Assembly (NCBI RefSeq): GCF_036417845.1
Contig: NC_089981.1
Location: forward strand, 77,479,268 to 77,543,267
From: Apteryx mantelli
Lineage: Eukaryota > Chordata > Aves > Apterygiformes > Apterygidae
DNA: 64,000 nt
Reading direction: 5' to 3'
Part shown: positions 34,620 through 48,195 of the stretch, piece by piece
How positions within the stretch are numbered: position 1 is the first letter of the stretch
Layout of the letters: every line of letters starts with the position of its first letter
Program-made: the position numbers and the translations under genes
Notes under the pieces: generated by a model
What the model was told of the DNA's origin: nothing
Databases searched by the model: none
The model's input: the letters and a program-made list of their open reading frames with translations, nothing else

Positions 34620-37600
34620 ACCTTCTTAAACTTATACAGCTTACAGAGTCTGGATCTGACCAGACTTTCATAACCATTCCAGGTTAACATTTCTATTGCC
34701 TTGGGAGCTCTTGCTTTTTTTGCCTGAAGAGTTGGTCAGAATGTAAATTCCTTGCAGAAGCCATTTAAAACTGAGCATACTTCTTTAATCACTCCAGTTT
34801 ATCAGGCACAATTCCTCAAATGATATGACACACTATGGAATTTAAACTAGCCCTTACAAAAAGCTCATTTAAAGTACAATATATGTGAAAAAATTTGTGT
34901 TGAAACATCTTTCCAAGCTTTCTCAGAGCTCATACACCTTCATAAGCATAATTAAATGCCAGTATTTTCAGTGCCAAAGAGCTGATGGAGGAAACAACTT
35001 CTAAGAATAAAAATCATTACATAACCTGAGCATAAATTTTAAAACATAAATCTATGTAAACTGATATTTTTTAAGTTACAAATAAATTTTAAAACATACA
35101 TGTTATTACTTTTTAAAGTAATACTGACCTTTATAAAAAAAATGGGACTGGGCTGAAGAAATTCTGAAAATTGCACAGTCCAAAGCAAGAAAAGAAAATG
35201 GTTTTGAGTTACTTGATCACTTAACATTTGTGATGAAGGACAATGAGGAAGGAATAGGGTGCAAGGCTGCTGTCAATCGAATTTGCAGCACATGGACGTG
35301 GAGAACATACTGTGCTACTAATTCTTCAGACACATGCATAAAATTGCAAACAGAGATCAAAATTAGTCCAGAGTGTTATTGGAACATGGGGAAGGGAGTT
35401 GTGCATTTTATAGAAGGAAACATTTATTTCTAAAAGCAATAATTCTACAAAAAATTAAGCAAACTACCGAGTTCATTTCTATTTCTTCTGACTCTAAGTA
35501 GAACATATCTATTGCACGTATGTCAGTGAATAAGGAATAGTTCTGGGGAAATATGAAATATTAGATGGAACTCAACTGTGTTGTTTCCTCTAATTCGTTT
35601 TACCTTTTTTTTCTTTTAACTGCATATTGCCTTCTCTAGAATGCATACCACTAGAATGATTATGTTGAGCTCCAGTTTTTTGATGCTCATGCAGATCTAC
35701 AGATTTTTTTAGTTACTGCTTAGCTGATCAATTTATCTGTGATAATAAATAATATACTAGGACATCAAACTAACTAACTAGTTTTATCTACCTGATTAGA
35801 GCAGAGGTATGGTAAGCAACAAAAGTATTTTTAAAACTTGGAACCATCTCCCAGAACTGACCCACAAGACTTCTCCTATGCCTATGAGATGCCTTCACTT
35901 GATTTACTCAGCCAAAAAAACTTCCAAAGTTATCTGTGGGGAGGAACAGAGGAAAAGAAAAAAAGAGTAGATCGAAGAAGTAATGTCATTGATCTTGCTT
36001 TCTGTTCTTTTACTGATTGAATTTCAAAGCCTTTAGACCAGTTCTCATGAACAAAAGAGGGATTTGGAGAAACTCAGTAGTGACTTATTGATAGAATTGA
36101 AACATAATGCTACGTACAACAGAGAAAAATCTGTATTTCTTGAAGTTGGACAAGAAACGATGTAGAGGGAAGGGTATTGTCACTTCCTGCAGATACTGCT
36201 GGAAGCTAGAAAGATCTCCCTTGTCTTCTAACAAATAGTCTGTATTACGCTGGACCTGTTTTGGAACCTTCTGGTTGTTAATAAATCTAATCTTTAGAAA
36301 AGGAATTTGATCAGACTGAAAGTTCAGGCTTTATTTTGTCTTTCCAGTTATACATGCCCATGACTCACAAATCGTTTCCAGATTTGTCAAGCTTCTTTTG
36401 CTCAATGCGTGAAACAGCAACTCAAGGGTCAGAGGATGGGGAAGAAGCCATCTAGCACATAGGATCTCTGAGAGAGACTGCAGCACTGCCTTACAAATAC
36501 ATGAGATATGGCCCAAACCATGGGGTCATGCCAAGACGGAGCCGGTTGTCTCTTTCTCATGTACGGTGCATGATAGTTGACAGATACGCACAACTAAATA
36601 TTTATTGTGAAACCTGGTACTATTTTTAATGCCAGGTGAACAATCAGGACATTCACTGTAATTCCCATGATGCTCATTTTTAGACAAATCCTGCTGGATG
36701 TGTCATCATTGTAAATGGAATTTGTTTTTTGGAAAAGAAATCAACACTTAAGCCATGCTTCTGAGCAAGTCAAAAGACACCCAAGGGTATGATTGGCTTG
36801 TATGCTTGACTTTTTAATAAGGCCAAAGAAAAGCATCTCTGGATGGGACTATAATTAACTGCTGCTTTAATGCAGACAATCAAAGAAGGTTCCTTACTGA
36901 TGGCTGTAAATTCATCATTAAGGATACCACTCAGAGTCATTTGGCATGACATTTTTTATGCATGGAACAGAAAAGTGCAGTATGAGCTCCTGAGTGATTG
37001 GATGAGTTGTGCATCCACTAATGGGGACATCAGAAAATGTTTCCAAGCTTTGACTTATCTCCTACACAAACCCCGAAGATGTAGATTGTTTTGCTGTTGC
37101 TTACTCATATTTTCTGGCACATTTTTTCAATCTGTCTGAGATCCTGGTTGTTTATTTGGGAACTTAATATCGTTACGCAGTGTAGATTTTACTACCAACT
37201 CTGAGATCACAACAGTCTGGCTGAGTTCATCATACATTATGAAATCTTCAGGATAATGGGCAATATGAGAGTGAATTAGCTGCACTCCTATACCACATAA
37301 AAACTTCTTGATTCACTGTTTTGGGAGGATGATCAAGGCAATTGGTAGATCTGAACTCCAGTAAAGAAAGATAAATTTTTGACTGAATGTTTTATCCAAC
37401 CAAACTGCAAGTCCAACCTGGCTAAAATATTAGGTCATTCATGTGAAAATTGCAAAATTATTCCAGCAAAGAACTCATTAAAGCATAATCTAAAAACTCA
37501 AAGCATTTATGTTCATATTTTCATAAAAGACCACTTTGTTTATTTAAAATATTTCATTTCTAAATAGATTTAGTTTAGTTTAGCCAGATTTAGTTTTCAA

Positions 37601-38204
37601 GAAAAAAATACATAAAAATGAAAAGTTTCATTTTCCATTTTGGCCCATTCAAAAATCTTCTACTTTCTGCTGTTATACAAGTGAAATAAAATATACATTA
37701 TTCAACTCCCCTGTTCTTTCATCTTTCTTTCTGTTCACGAATCATTAATGAACTGGTTATGATCTGTTAATCTACTTTTTATCCACATACTTCATTAATC
37801 AAACTACATCAACAAATTTCAGCCAAGAACATATCAACTAATTATTCACTTACACTAATCGTTTAACTGTGATATATGACCATCATTTCTATGAATGGTG
37901 TTGGATATCTGATTTTTTTTCGGAGAGGAAGTACCAAACATCAAGTCATGACATTCCTCAGATGTGAATTTTCAGATGAATAATCATTATTATATGTTTA
38001 AAAGTTATACAAAGTTTTTATCCCAGCAGCAGCTCTATCTACCTTGAAGTCATCAACATGTTTTCACTGTTCTGACCAACATATTTTATTTTACAATGTG
38101 CACAAACTATAGGTGTAATTTATAGGATAGGCTAGGTAATGTTTTTTTCCAAAAATTGGTTAGATTTCAATATTTAGGCTTTCAGTATAAACAATTTTTT
38201 TTTT

Positions 38205-38350
38205 CCCCCATAAATAATAGTAAGAATCCAATCACTCCAGAACAGCCAGATAGCTAGGACACCCACCAAGAGCAGGAAGTTCTGGTACATGTCCAGGCCA
38301 CATTCACGGATTTGAACCTGGAGTTTCCATATTCCTGACAGTGCCTTCAC
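38205..38350. repeat. Possible old interspersed repeat relic with tRNA-like 'GGATTTGAACCTGGAG' block
   Basis: CACGGATTTGAACCTGGAGTTTCCATATTCCTGACAGTGCCTTCACC resembles the common sauropsid repeat phrase 'gggatttgaacctggagtctcccacatcccaggtgagtgcc'. The family is not identified. Confidence 0.4.
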
Positions 38351-38930
38351 CTTTAAAATACACAAAGCATTTCATCAAAACTTTTGGGGAATAGGTATTG
38401 ATCAACATTTGTGGGGTAAGGGGTGGGAGAAAGATTCATCACCTTCCTAGCAAAGGTAATTTTTCAGGATATAAAAGAGGCAGGTTATAGTCACAAGCAA
38501 AAAATCAGGTGCATGTCATATCTGTGAGGTTATTATTTATCTGAAGATAATTATCATTCTTCTTTATTTTATTCTGACCAGAAAGTCTATTCTGACTTGA
38601 GAAACCTTCCCAATGAAAATTTACTTTTAGCCAGTACTTTCCCACATAAATCGCTGTTCTTACAAACCAGAATTTACCAAAAAAATGCTTTATTCAGAAG
38701 TTTCAGGCCAGCTCTAGGATGGACTTTCACATTTGCATGTAACTGCATTGGTTATCTGATTGGCCAACCTGTTTATATCTCTTCCTCTGCTGTGCACATG
38801 AACAAGCACTACTGTATAGGCAGACACGTGGGCCAAAAAAAATTTTAAAAGCAATGAAACATTACCATCAATGCAAGCAGCAGTTCTCAGTACAAATAAT
38901 TGTCTTGTCATCTCTCCCCAGGCTCATTCT

Positions 38931-38952
38931 CTTTTCTTTCTTTCTTTCTCTC
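38931..38952. repeat. (TTTC)n microsatellite
   Basis: About four to five TTTC units in a pyrimidine-rich stretch. Confidence 0.85.
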
Positions 38953-40384
38953 CCGCCTGCTTTCCCTCAGAGATGTTCTTTCTCCGTCAACATAACCTTG
39001 TGTTACTTCTCTGCAGCTTTGCTGCCCTCCGTTCTAGGATCTGGCATTACAGTGAAACTTCCAAGAATTCCATTCTCTGAAGCATTATGAGTCACACTGT
39101 AGTCTTCAGCAATATTTTTAAAACACCAATGTTTTTTTAATCACTCTTGAGACCCACAGAAGAAAGTAAGGATATTATCTTGCTAACTTACAGTCGTGGT
39201 TGTTTTTTCTATTGCCACCCACACTCTCTCATCTCTCTCCAGATACTCTGCTCCAGTCTCTCAATAGTGCAGGCATATGGTATTCGAGCATGCCAGAGTC
39301 TGACTTCAAACTAAAGTCTTTTTTTTCCTGTAAAAAGGATGGAGGGGCATTAAGTTTATGACCATTTCAGAACTTTATTTAAATAAGAGCTTTATTAGGG
39401 TCTATAATTTTAATAAATAAAGGATATGTTATATCGTAAAACTAACAGAGAAAAATCAGATCTGAGCAGTAATTCACCATATCTGGCTACTAGCAGTGCC
39501 ACGTGTCTGACATGTCAGCGGTAGAGCAAAATGAACTGGTGCAACAGTGTACATAAGAAGGGGAGAATTCCTGCCTGCTCCCTTCAGTGCTCTCCAAAAA
39601 GCCTTGCAAGAGAGGAGCTGGCTGTCTTTAGGAGCTGTAGTTATAAATATTGTTCCTGATAATAAAAATGTAAAACTTTATTTTACTATTTGAAGAGCTC
39701 TGCATTTTATAAGAAAAAAGAAACACTACTAAATTATTGTAAAGTTATCAGTTCATTTTCATTGTATGGTTCAAGGTTTCCTCCTCTCTCTTCTGCATGA
39801 GAGATGAGGCAGCTTATATTACAACAGACTCATTTGCAGCTTAGGATAGAAGATCCATAGATTGGTATTATCTCTCTTGCAGCAGCTCGTGACACCCTAA
39901 ATAAATATACCTCAAGGTAAGCACGTAACACTGGAAAATGGCTGTTCAATAAAGATCCCTAACGGCAACAGCTATCTGAGCTTCTATAGAGATCAGCTTC
40001 TTGCATGAAGCATTCAAGGATGCCTGGCTGCCCAATGATGATAGCCATTCGAAAAAGCTACCAGGAAATAAGAGGAGGATGAAGAGACCTAGATTTCAAT
40101 TTACCAGCTGATCATTTGAAGAAAGTACATTCCTAGGACTCCAAAGTTACTGAAAAATGGTCAGTGAACTTGCCTTTGCAAGAGATGGTTGAGAGAACTG
40201 TGAAAATAAACACATCATTGAGAAATGGAGGTAGGATGAGTGAGATTTGCTTAGGAAAAGGTGAGAACAGTGTTAAGTGAAATAGAAAAGGCTCCATATT
40301 AAATAATAGCCTTAGTGCAGTAAGCCAGGAAGCTAAGTGTGGTAATTAAGACTGTTCAAGAAACAAAGTTAGGTGAGGGTTTTT

Positions 40385-40470
40385 ACATATGTATATATGT
40401 ACACATATATATAATACTTATATGAAAAATATGCATTACATACATATATATGCTTTTTATTTGTATATAT
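40385..40470. repeat. TATATG/ACATATAT-rich imperfect microsatellite
   Basis: Alternating ATAT, ATGT and ACAT motifs with several interruptions form a low-complexity AT tract in non-coding DNA. Confidence 0.8.
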
Positions 40471-42534
40471 GAAATAAAGCACAGTCATACTGAATTTGCT
40501 CATGCTATGTCCAACCCAAATAGGGCTTTTCTGTCTCACTGCCTCTTATGCAGAAATGCAGAAAAGCAATAAACTTGCCTTTCCTTTTAGTAGCCTTTGC
40601 TTCTACTCTATGTATCTTTAAGAAATCTTGGCCATATTTTTACTCGATTGTATACTGATCCTTAGCTTTTGGAGGATGCTGCAACTATCAGGCCAAGATG
40701 CCTAAAAATTACTTTATTCACTGCATTTTTTTGAGATTAAAAAGAAAAGGATCAATTTCCAGGAAACAGGGTCAACATATTAGCACAGTTGTCTAATGTG
40801 AAGCTTTTCAATCCATATTTAGCCTCCTAACTACCAGTAAGTTGTTGCACCTCAGTGACAGACATCCACAAATCTCAAAGAACCACCATGAGCTATAACT
40901 CAGCTAAAAATCAAACTCTTTTCAAACTCATTATCATTACAGGTTTAGAAGCCTATTTAAATACAGAGTTCCAGTTTTGAAAATTTGTTGCAAGACTGGA
41001 GCAGTGATAGGCTCAGATCTTTGGTAACTGCTGACTTCGTTGATCAGCTGTAGAGATTTCCATTTTCCACTGAAGCTATCTTTATCAAAAGAGGACCCCG
41101 TTAAGCCTCTTCTGTTGCATTAATTTACATTAAATAATGCACAAATAATAAATTATTTCTATTTTAAGAAAAAAAATAGCTCCATCCACTCAGAACCCCC
41201 ATCACTGCGATTTAGTGCTTTCAATAGAGCAGGGTGCAATGGACCCCAGAAACAACACCTGGTCTGGGCAGCACACCTCAGGGTTAGTAAAGAGAATGAC
41301 GTCAATAAATGGTCCATAGCTAAAAATTCCAAATTACTCTGAACCATTCTCCTGACTTGCTTTCCTACTACCTCTTACTGGCTTTTCCAGAATAATTAGA
41401 AACAGGCAGCAGTTGCACCATTTCTGTGAGTTTAAAGCAAGCAGAAATTCAGAATTGAGTTGCTTCATTTTCAACTGCAGAAAATGTCAACAGTACAGGC
41501 AATTTTTGTCTGAATTTACACACATTTTTTCAGTGCTTCACTGAGAGAAAAGTAAAGGGAATTGTCACAGTAAGAAAACCTAGCATACACAAAATATGAA
41601 GCTATGAAAATTAAAGACTGTTTTTGAAATTTAGGAAGACGATACTGATGTGAATGTCCAGGTCTTTAAAACTGACTTTTCTATTACAATCTCAGATTTG
41701 TATATGCTAGATATAGCTGAATGAAAGCCAAAGCCCAGATTAAACCTAGTTCTACAGAAATTGTCTATATATATTTGAAAAACAAAACACAAAAAATGAT
41801 ATTTGAGAGCTCATGAAGAAAATAATGTTTAAAGAGTTAGCTATACATTCAGGTTCAGGAACACACTTACCTTTAAGGATTTTTTGTTTTGTCTTTTTCT
41901 TGCACAAAATATAGTTCCAGAACTCAGTTTTCTTCATGAACATTCTTTAATGAACTCCCTAGTGACAATGATTTAGTCATAAAAATAAGTGCATTACTTT
42001 ATTTTGTTCCCTCTTTCCTTCTTTTTCTATAAAATGTCCCCTCAATACCAGTTATGAAAAAATGCAAAATAATACTTAGGGTAATATTTCCAAAGCATCC
42101 AAATAATTTAGGAGACACAGACTGCATGTTTTAACAAGCTTATACTAGCACAGCAATATGATAGGAGTTACAGCTGTGACAGATTTTAACTGGGGAAGAG
42201 TCAATGCAAATTTGCAGATGGAAGTCATGTCTCAAAAATGTATTAGAGTCGTCTGAAGGAGCACATGGATAAGATGATCTGGTTACTGTAATGCTGGAAT
42301 CCACACTTGGATACTTTGGTGCATACTGCTTGGATAAAGCTTTGGGAAGATCCCTCACCGCAGGCCCTTAAATGAATGACGTTACCATGGCACAAGGGGA
42401 ACAGTCCTCTTGTGAGTTATTAACTGATTACAAGCTAGAAAGAAAGGAAGGAAGAAAAGGTCATTCGTTAGAAGGGAGCAAGGTTACTAGCAAGGTAGCA
42501 CAAGGTCTCTGCTGCTCAGCATACCTACAAGTAA

Positions 42535-42725
42535 TCTCAAATATGGAGTAAATAGGAAGCTTATAAATTTTGCTGATGATACAATATTACTCAAGACAGT
42601 CAAAACTAAAGTTGTTTGAGAAAAAGTATAGAAGCATCTCACAGTACCAAATGACTAGCTGGTAAAGTGGCGCATGAAAATAAATGTCAATTCAATTATG
42701 GAAAAAAAGGTATATACACATTTTT
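42535..42725 (+). mobile_element. CR1/L3-like LINE fragment (late ORF2, 'GATGATAC' block)
   Basis: It contains AATTTTGCTGATGATACAATATTACTCAAGACAGTCAAAACT and later GCGCATGAAAATAAATGTCAATTC. These correspond to the 'FADDTKL' coding block and the 'QMKFNVNKC' block of old CR1-type reverse transcriptases. The reading frame is broken. Confidence 0.8.
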
Positions 42726-42924
42726 GCATGTAATGGCTGTTTGTTGTAATTCTGAACAACAATGTCTACATAGATTTAAAGTGGTTTAATGAAATTATTT
42801 CTTTTTATTAATTCAGATCGGTGAATGCCTGTCCTGATAGTGCCCTTTAATTACATTGAAAGTTGGTGGCATTTAGACTGCCAGAGTATTTTTGATAATT
42901 GTATTTAGGGATTCAGCTTTTCTG

Positions 42925-43080
42925 TTTTCAAAGTGCTTAGTAAATATGAATTAACTGTCATAACACTCTGCAAGGTCAATAAACAATTTAAATCTCCTGT
43001 CACATGGGGAGAAAAATGAGGTAGTTTAGTTAAATGATTTGCATAAAGGGCTAAAAACGTGTCAAGTTCTCCACTAGAAA
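42925..43080 (-). mobile_element. MIR/CORE-SINE-like relic, reverse orientation
   Basis: The plus strand reads AAAGTGCTTAGTAAATATGAATTAACTGTCATAACACTC, then CACATGGGGAGAAAAATGAGG and TTAAATGATTTGCATAAAGG. This is the reverse-complement order of the MIR tail and core ('atggggaaactgaggc...ttaagtgacttgcccaagg'). Confidence 0.7.
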
Positions 43081-44454
43081 ATTGTCATTTCTATTGAATC
43101 CCTTTTTAAAAGAAATTATATTAATTTCATTTAACTTTTTCTTTGCAAAGTGGAAAACACATTTAAAATGTAGATATATTTCAGTCAGACATTTTTGGAA
43201 ATGAAAGGTTCAATTTTTCATTTCATAATATTTTATATTAAAAAGATTAAACATGTTGAAACTGAACATTTCTGTTTTAGCCAAACATTACAGTTTAAAT
43301 GACCCAAAGTAATATCCACTTGGAACTTTTTTTTCCTGATGATTTTCATAAAGTTGGCTTTTTGTTCCAGCTTGGGATGACTTTCAAGATCCCAATTTTT
43401 TTGAGAAAGAAAAATTGAAAATTCATTCATTCCCTAACTGGATTTGCTTGTCCATTACATGCCATGAGTTGATAATATAGCAAGAACTACCTCTTAGGAA
43501 TTCTTAACATCTTCTGCATCAAAACATCTGCGTAGTAATATACTCTTTGTAAATTAAATTTTCTATGTACAGAGTAGGTCCATGTTGATTGACTTTCCCT
43601 GAAGCATACTATGAGAGCTCTGTATACATCCAGGGGATACCTAAATAAAATGGAAGCATCCTGCCCCAGATGTACCTGGGCTGAAACTGAAGACTACACT
43701 GGAAGATGAGGAACAATACCACAAAAATTTACCCAATTGCAATAGAGGAACTGATACCAATTTTAAAGGCTGTGTAGTAAACACTGAATCCTGATCTGAA
43801 ATTAAGAGTTTCATCTGCTCGGTCACTTTATAATCCTACATATAGCCTAACTAAGGCTCTATGCATAAAGATAGATTATATTAGGTGACCGCTAATGCCT
43901 TTTCTAATTTCTTCAGTCACTGTTCTTTATTCTTGCTGGTTCTGTTTTAACTATTAAACCAAAATGTGTTGGAGTATTACTCAAATTTCAATAAAGATTA
44001 GAGAGAGAGAAAGAATGAATAGGGGACTATTTAAAAAAATTGTCTTTAACAACAAAGGAAAAGATATCTGAGCAACTAGAATGGCAGAACCCTGCTGGTA
44101 CAGTTATTTATAACAAGTAATTAATAAAAAACTAGAAAAAAATAAAAACAACAGGAGGACAGATGCATCATCAGATCATAAAGTAATTAGCTAGCTAGTT
44201 TATGAACCACTGACAATTATATTGGCATGACAAGAGAAACAGGTACTGAGAAATGTGAAAATTCAAAGGAGAGGAATATGGATTACTTTTTTCCCCTATG
44301 GAAGTCATGGAATTCTAGTGCTTACTTTCTAGTATGTCTCACTTCTACCTCCAGAAAAATAATGAAATAAATACTTTTAGAGAAAATATATGAAGCCAGA
44401 GAGAGAACAACAGCATACTAGAAGCATGAACAACAGAAAACAAGAATATGATCA

Positions 44455-44888
44455 AAAAATCATAGAATAAATAAGGTTGGAAGGGACTGCTGGAGGTCAT
44501 CTAGCCCAACCTCCTCCTCAAAGCAGGGTTAGCTATGAGATCAGATCAGGTTACTCATATGCAGTTTAGTATTGAAAACCTCCAAGGTCTGCACAACTTC
44601 TCTGGGCAGCCTGCTCCAATGCTTGACTGTCCCCACTGTGAAAGTTTTTCCTTATATCCAGTCTGCACCTCTCTTGTTTCAACTTCTGTCCATTATCTTG
44701 TCTACCCACCACGCACCACTCTGAAGAGCTTGGTTCCATCCTCTTGATGACCTCTTGCTATAAGGTCTACCAAAAGCCATCTCTTCTCCAGGCCAAACAA
44801 ACCCTATTGGCTCAGCTTCTCCAGACAGGGCAAGTGCTCCAAACCTCTGACCATCTGGTGGCCCTCCACCGAGCTCGCTCCAGTTTTA
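44455..44888 (-). mobile_element. CR1 LINE fragment, 5'-truncated, 3' end at the low coordinate
   Basis: Read on the plus strand it begins ATCATAGAATAA then GGTTGGAAGGGACTGCTGG and TCATCTAGCCCAACC. This is the reverse complement of a CR1 3' UTR and end. It continues through recognisable 3' ORF2/UTR blocks (AACTTCTCTGGGCAGCCTG, TCTTCTCCAGGCCAAACAA, GGTGGCCCTCCACCGAGCTC) and stops at about 44888, a typical 5' truncation. It is the best preserved CR1 in the window and so the youngest of them. It carries no intact reverse transcriptase. Confidence 0.95.
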
Positions 44889-45080
44889 AATGAAAAATAC
44901 AGGGTAAGATATATAGCACACTCACCCCAGAGATAATCATATTTTAGTGGTGAATACTCTCTCAGATACCCACTTTGTAGAATAGTTTGGAATCCTTCAT
45001 CTTAGAGAACCTATATATAATAGACACAATTTGGGAAGATCTCCCTGTTCAGGAATGTATATGAACTTTTGATTAGCTTT

Positions 45081-45186
45081 TAGTGAGACCAAAGTCCCAC
45101 TTAGGCACTTAAATTTAAACATGTGCTTGCTTTCCTGAACAGGGGTAGACTTGAGCACATATTAAAGTGCTTTCTTGAGTGTGGGC
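45081..45186. repeat. Decayed palindromic repeat relic (TTAGGCACTTAAA / GTGCTTT type)
   Basis: GAGACCAAAGTCCCACTTAGGCACTTAAATTTAAACATGTGCTTGC...GACTTGAGCACATATTAAAGTGCTTTCTTGAGTG matches the alternating 'ttaagcatgtgcttaagt' arms known from old sauropsid repeats. Confidence 0.6.
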
Positions 45187-45627
45187 AAAAGTTATTGTAT
45201 GTAGAATAAAACCTATAACTGGACTTTATATCTGACTGAAGTTCCTTTCAAAACTTTAGCCAAAAATGATTCACACTTCCACAAACACCGACAAAACCTT
45301 ATGAACTGCAAGGTAATTAAAAGAATGAAACAAAAGATAATGGAAGAATATATATCAGGCCTGGAAAGGGATGTTAGCAGGACACAATAGAGTTCATTCA
45401 ATATTATTTAAGATTTCCACTAGCTATCCATAGTGACAGATAAACAGCACTTAAATTTGTAAATGATACTGGATCATTATGAATGCTAGTGAAAAGAATG
45501 AAATACAATGCAAGGGAGCTCAAAAATATCAGACTATGGAACCCAATACTGCTCGCTTTGCTTACACAAAATTCCTATTAAAACAACAAGGTGTGCAGAA
45601 TTTGGCTCCTGGATATAGGAAATAAAG

Positions 45628-45698
45628 GATCAAATCCAAAGCCCTCTGAAGTCAATAGGAGACATTCTTCTGACCTCAAAGGGCTTTGGATATAACCC
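45628..45698. repeat. Palindromic repeat relic with an intact 12-bp stem
   Basis: ATCCAAAGCCCT at 45634-45645 is the exact reverse complement of AGGGCTTTGGAT at 45680-45691. Between them lies CTGAAGTCAATAGGAGACATTC, the family core. It has the best preserved terminal inverted repeat of the set. Confidence 0.75.
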
Positions 45699-48104
45699 AA
45701 AATTAGATTCACTCTAGAAAAATGCAAGCTAAAGGAAATAATCATTCAAAAAGTAGCTGGGAGAGAGATGTTTGGAAAACCTGGAAATCAAAGAATACCT
45801 AGGGGACTTTGAATAATATATGATACGTGACAAGAGCTTATGAACATTGTTACAAGATTATACCTTTTGTAAAAGCTTATCAGTCTAGACATGAAGTTGG
45901 AATGTAAAATAGAGAAGAAAGAGCCCTTTTCATCCAGTTAGGGAGCAGAAGTCACAGGGATATCACGTCACAGTGCAGGCAGGTCACTTTCTACAGAATT
46001 TACAATGTGCCAAGCATCAAATAAAAACCACAACAATATGAAGTAATCAGTCCTATCTGAGAACTACTAATTTCTCAGCTTTCCTCCTAGACACAAGTCT
46101 ACTAGTATTTGCAAAGAGGAAATATACAAATAGTTTGCAGGTAGGAATTTACAGTCAGACTTCAACATGAGGTAAGCATCACATTTGTTACTTGACCTCC
46201 TTCTCATTTTGGTGATGGAAGTCAAAGGAGCCTCTTAAGATTCCATCTTTCCCACTACTGAACAATACTTACACACAGATATAATTTGCCAAATCGAGGA
46301 TGTCCTTCTTCGTCTGCGGTTGAAGGACACTCACTTTCATTCTCCTAAACACCTTGCTGCTGTGACATGAAGAAAGTTTCTAAGAGCACAGACATACTTC
46401 AGTAAAATAAAAGGCCTGACCTCATTCTCAAGACCAAATGCTCTCAGCACGCACATTATAAACTCTCAAGCTATCTATCCTCAGCAATTATTTTTCTACA
46501 ATCTCCTTGCTGAGAGCTGAACAAGGACATCTGTTAGTACATCCTATCTAGCCCGAAAAGTAGTCAGAAGAAAATCAGCCATAAAGGTAGTTTCTCTCCC
46601 TCTAGTCTTCTGCCCACAGAAGTATCCTGCCTCCATTTATCCAGTGGAAGAAGCTAAAAATGGTTTGCATAAAGAATAATTTGATTGTATTGAAAAGCTT
46701 TGGCAGCCTGACTAACCCAGTTACTGCAGTTCAGAATGGCTTGATCCTTCTCTTCTACCACGACTACTGTTGCTTAGGAGAAGAAAACTCTTTACTCCTC
46801 ATGCAAAAGAATAAACCATGTGTGGTTCAATAAGTAAGACTCATCAGGCTTTGTCTTTTCCTGCTTCATCTGCCCAGACCATCTCTATACAATTCTTGCT
46901 TGTAGGCCCTACGTAGTAAAAGGGTGAAGACAACCAGACATCCCTGAATAAATATTTCAGAATAAGTCATTGTAAGATGATTACAATAAAAATGATAAAG
47001 CTCCAGCTCATTTTAGAATGTCTTTGGGTCCATAAACTGTAGATTTTGTGCTGTTTAGTCCCATAATTTCTGGTTTAAAATCTTTCTATTCTTGGATTTT
47101 AAAACAAGAATCTTTATTTTTTTTGGAATTATATAGCTGACCCTTCACAGAAAATGTTGGAAAACATTTTATTTCGAAATACTCATGCTTATTCTTCATA
47201 AATTTTTTGGACCATTTCACGTTAAAAGCTCATCTGCTTTTGCTAGAATATCGTGCCTCGATATGACTGTAGTTCTTTCAGTGGGCCCAATCCCATGAAA
47301 ATCTGGGCACTGATTTCTACTGACCGATTCTTAGGTCTTCTCTGGATCTGATCTTCTGTGACGTCATAAAAATTTAAATGGAATCAATTAAGTCACAAAC
47401 AAAGAATTAATTCACATGGGCAAGAAGCAACAGGGCAAGAGCACATGGGTTTCAGAATAGGAAGTTTGTAAAGAAAATTCCTCAACAACACAAATGGGAA
47501 AAGGGAAATTGCGGATAACTCGATACACAAGAGAATATTTCTCAGTAGAAGGCTTTGCAAATCTTTTTATAAAGTTTCAGGAGGTTTGTTTAGAAAGCAG
47601 ACCCTTTTTTCAGGCCCTAAGTCCCCATCGATTTTATAACATTGATATTGTAAAAAATCAAATGTCTTGCCTGAAAGCTCAAGTTTCAATGAGGTAGTTA
47701 GGCTTTTTTTTTTTCTTCAGATACATGAAAAGAGTGACAGGATTATAGACCACCAAATTGTTGGTATTTTAAGAATCTGACAGGCTCAGCACCATGTGCC
47801 ATTCTAGCCTCTCTGTGTATCCTCTGTGGTTAAAACTCTTAAGCACTTTAAATTCTTTTGGTCAGTATTTTTTTCCTTTTAGAGCAGACAACTAGAAGCA
47901 CATTCCAAGTAACCATTTATGGTGTACAGAAAATTATAAGATACTAAAATCACCTCTTTGAAGGTGTTTCCAGGGTTTGGATAGTAAAACAAATATTTTA
48001 TTTATAAAAAAACAAAGCTGTTGTTTTAAATCTAGAATATAATTATCTATGTTCCAATTCAAATGAAAGACAGTAACAGCACAAAGGCACAGCAAAATAA
48101 TATA

Positions 48105-48195
48105 GATCAAATCCTACAGTCTTGGACAAACCTTCCATCAAGCTTTGGTGGGAGTTTTGCTTGATGAAATATGGCAGAGCCAGGCCCTAAATTAG
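48105..48195. repeat. Decayed palindromic repeat relic (GATCAAATCCTACAG end)
   Basis: GATCAAATCCTACAGTC...GGTGGGAGTTTTGCTTGATGAAATATGGCAGAGCCAGGCCCTAAAT keeps both ends of the pattern 'atcaaatcctgcagtc...gggagttttgcttgatt...ggatcaggccctaaat'. Confidence 0.7.

Larger units (their letters stand above)
31861..42534. other. Intergenic sequence right of DIO3, no gene seen
   Basis: After the GC-rich block composition returns to AT-rich. ORFs are all under 90 codons. Only the listed simple repeats and one palindromic relic (33271-33376) stand out. Regulatory elements of DIO3 may lie here but cannot be recognised without comparison to other species. Confidence 0.65.

Noticed and set aside
44535-44747. 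70-codon ORF
   Set aside because: Lies wholly inside the reverse-oriented CR1 fragment and is antisense to its 3' region.
45380-45560. Possible CR1 ORF2 scrap (AAATTTGTAAATGATACTGG)
   Set aside because: Only one short block fits and the neighbouring blocks do not follow in order.
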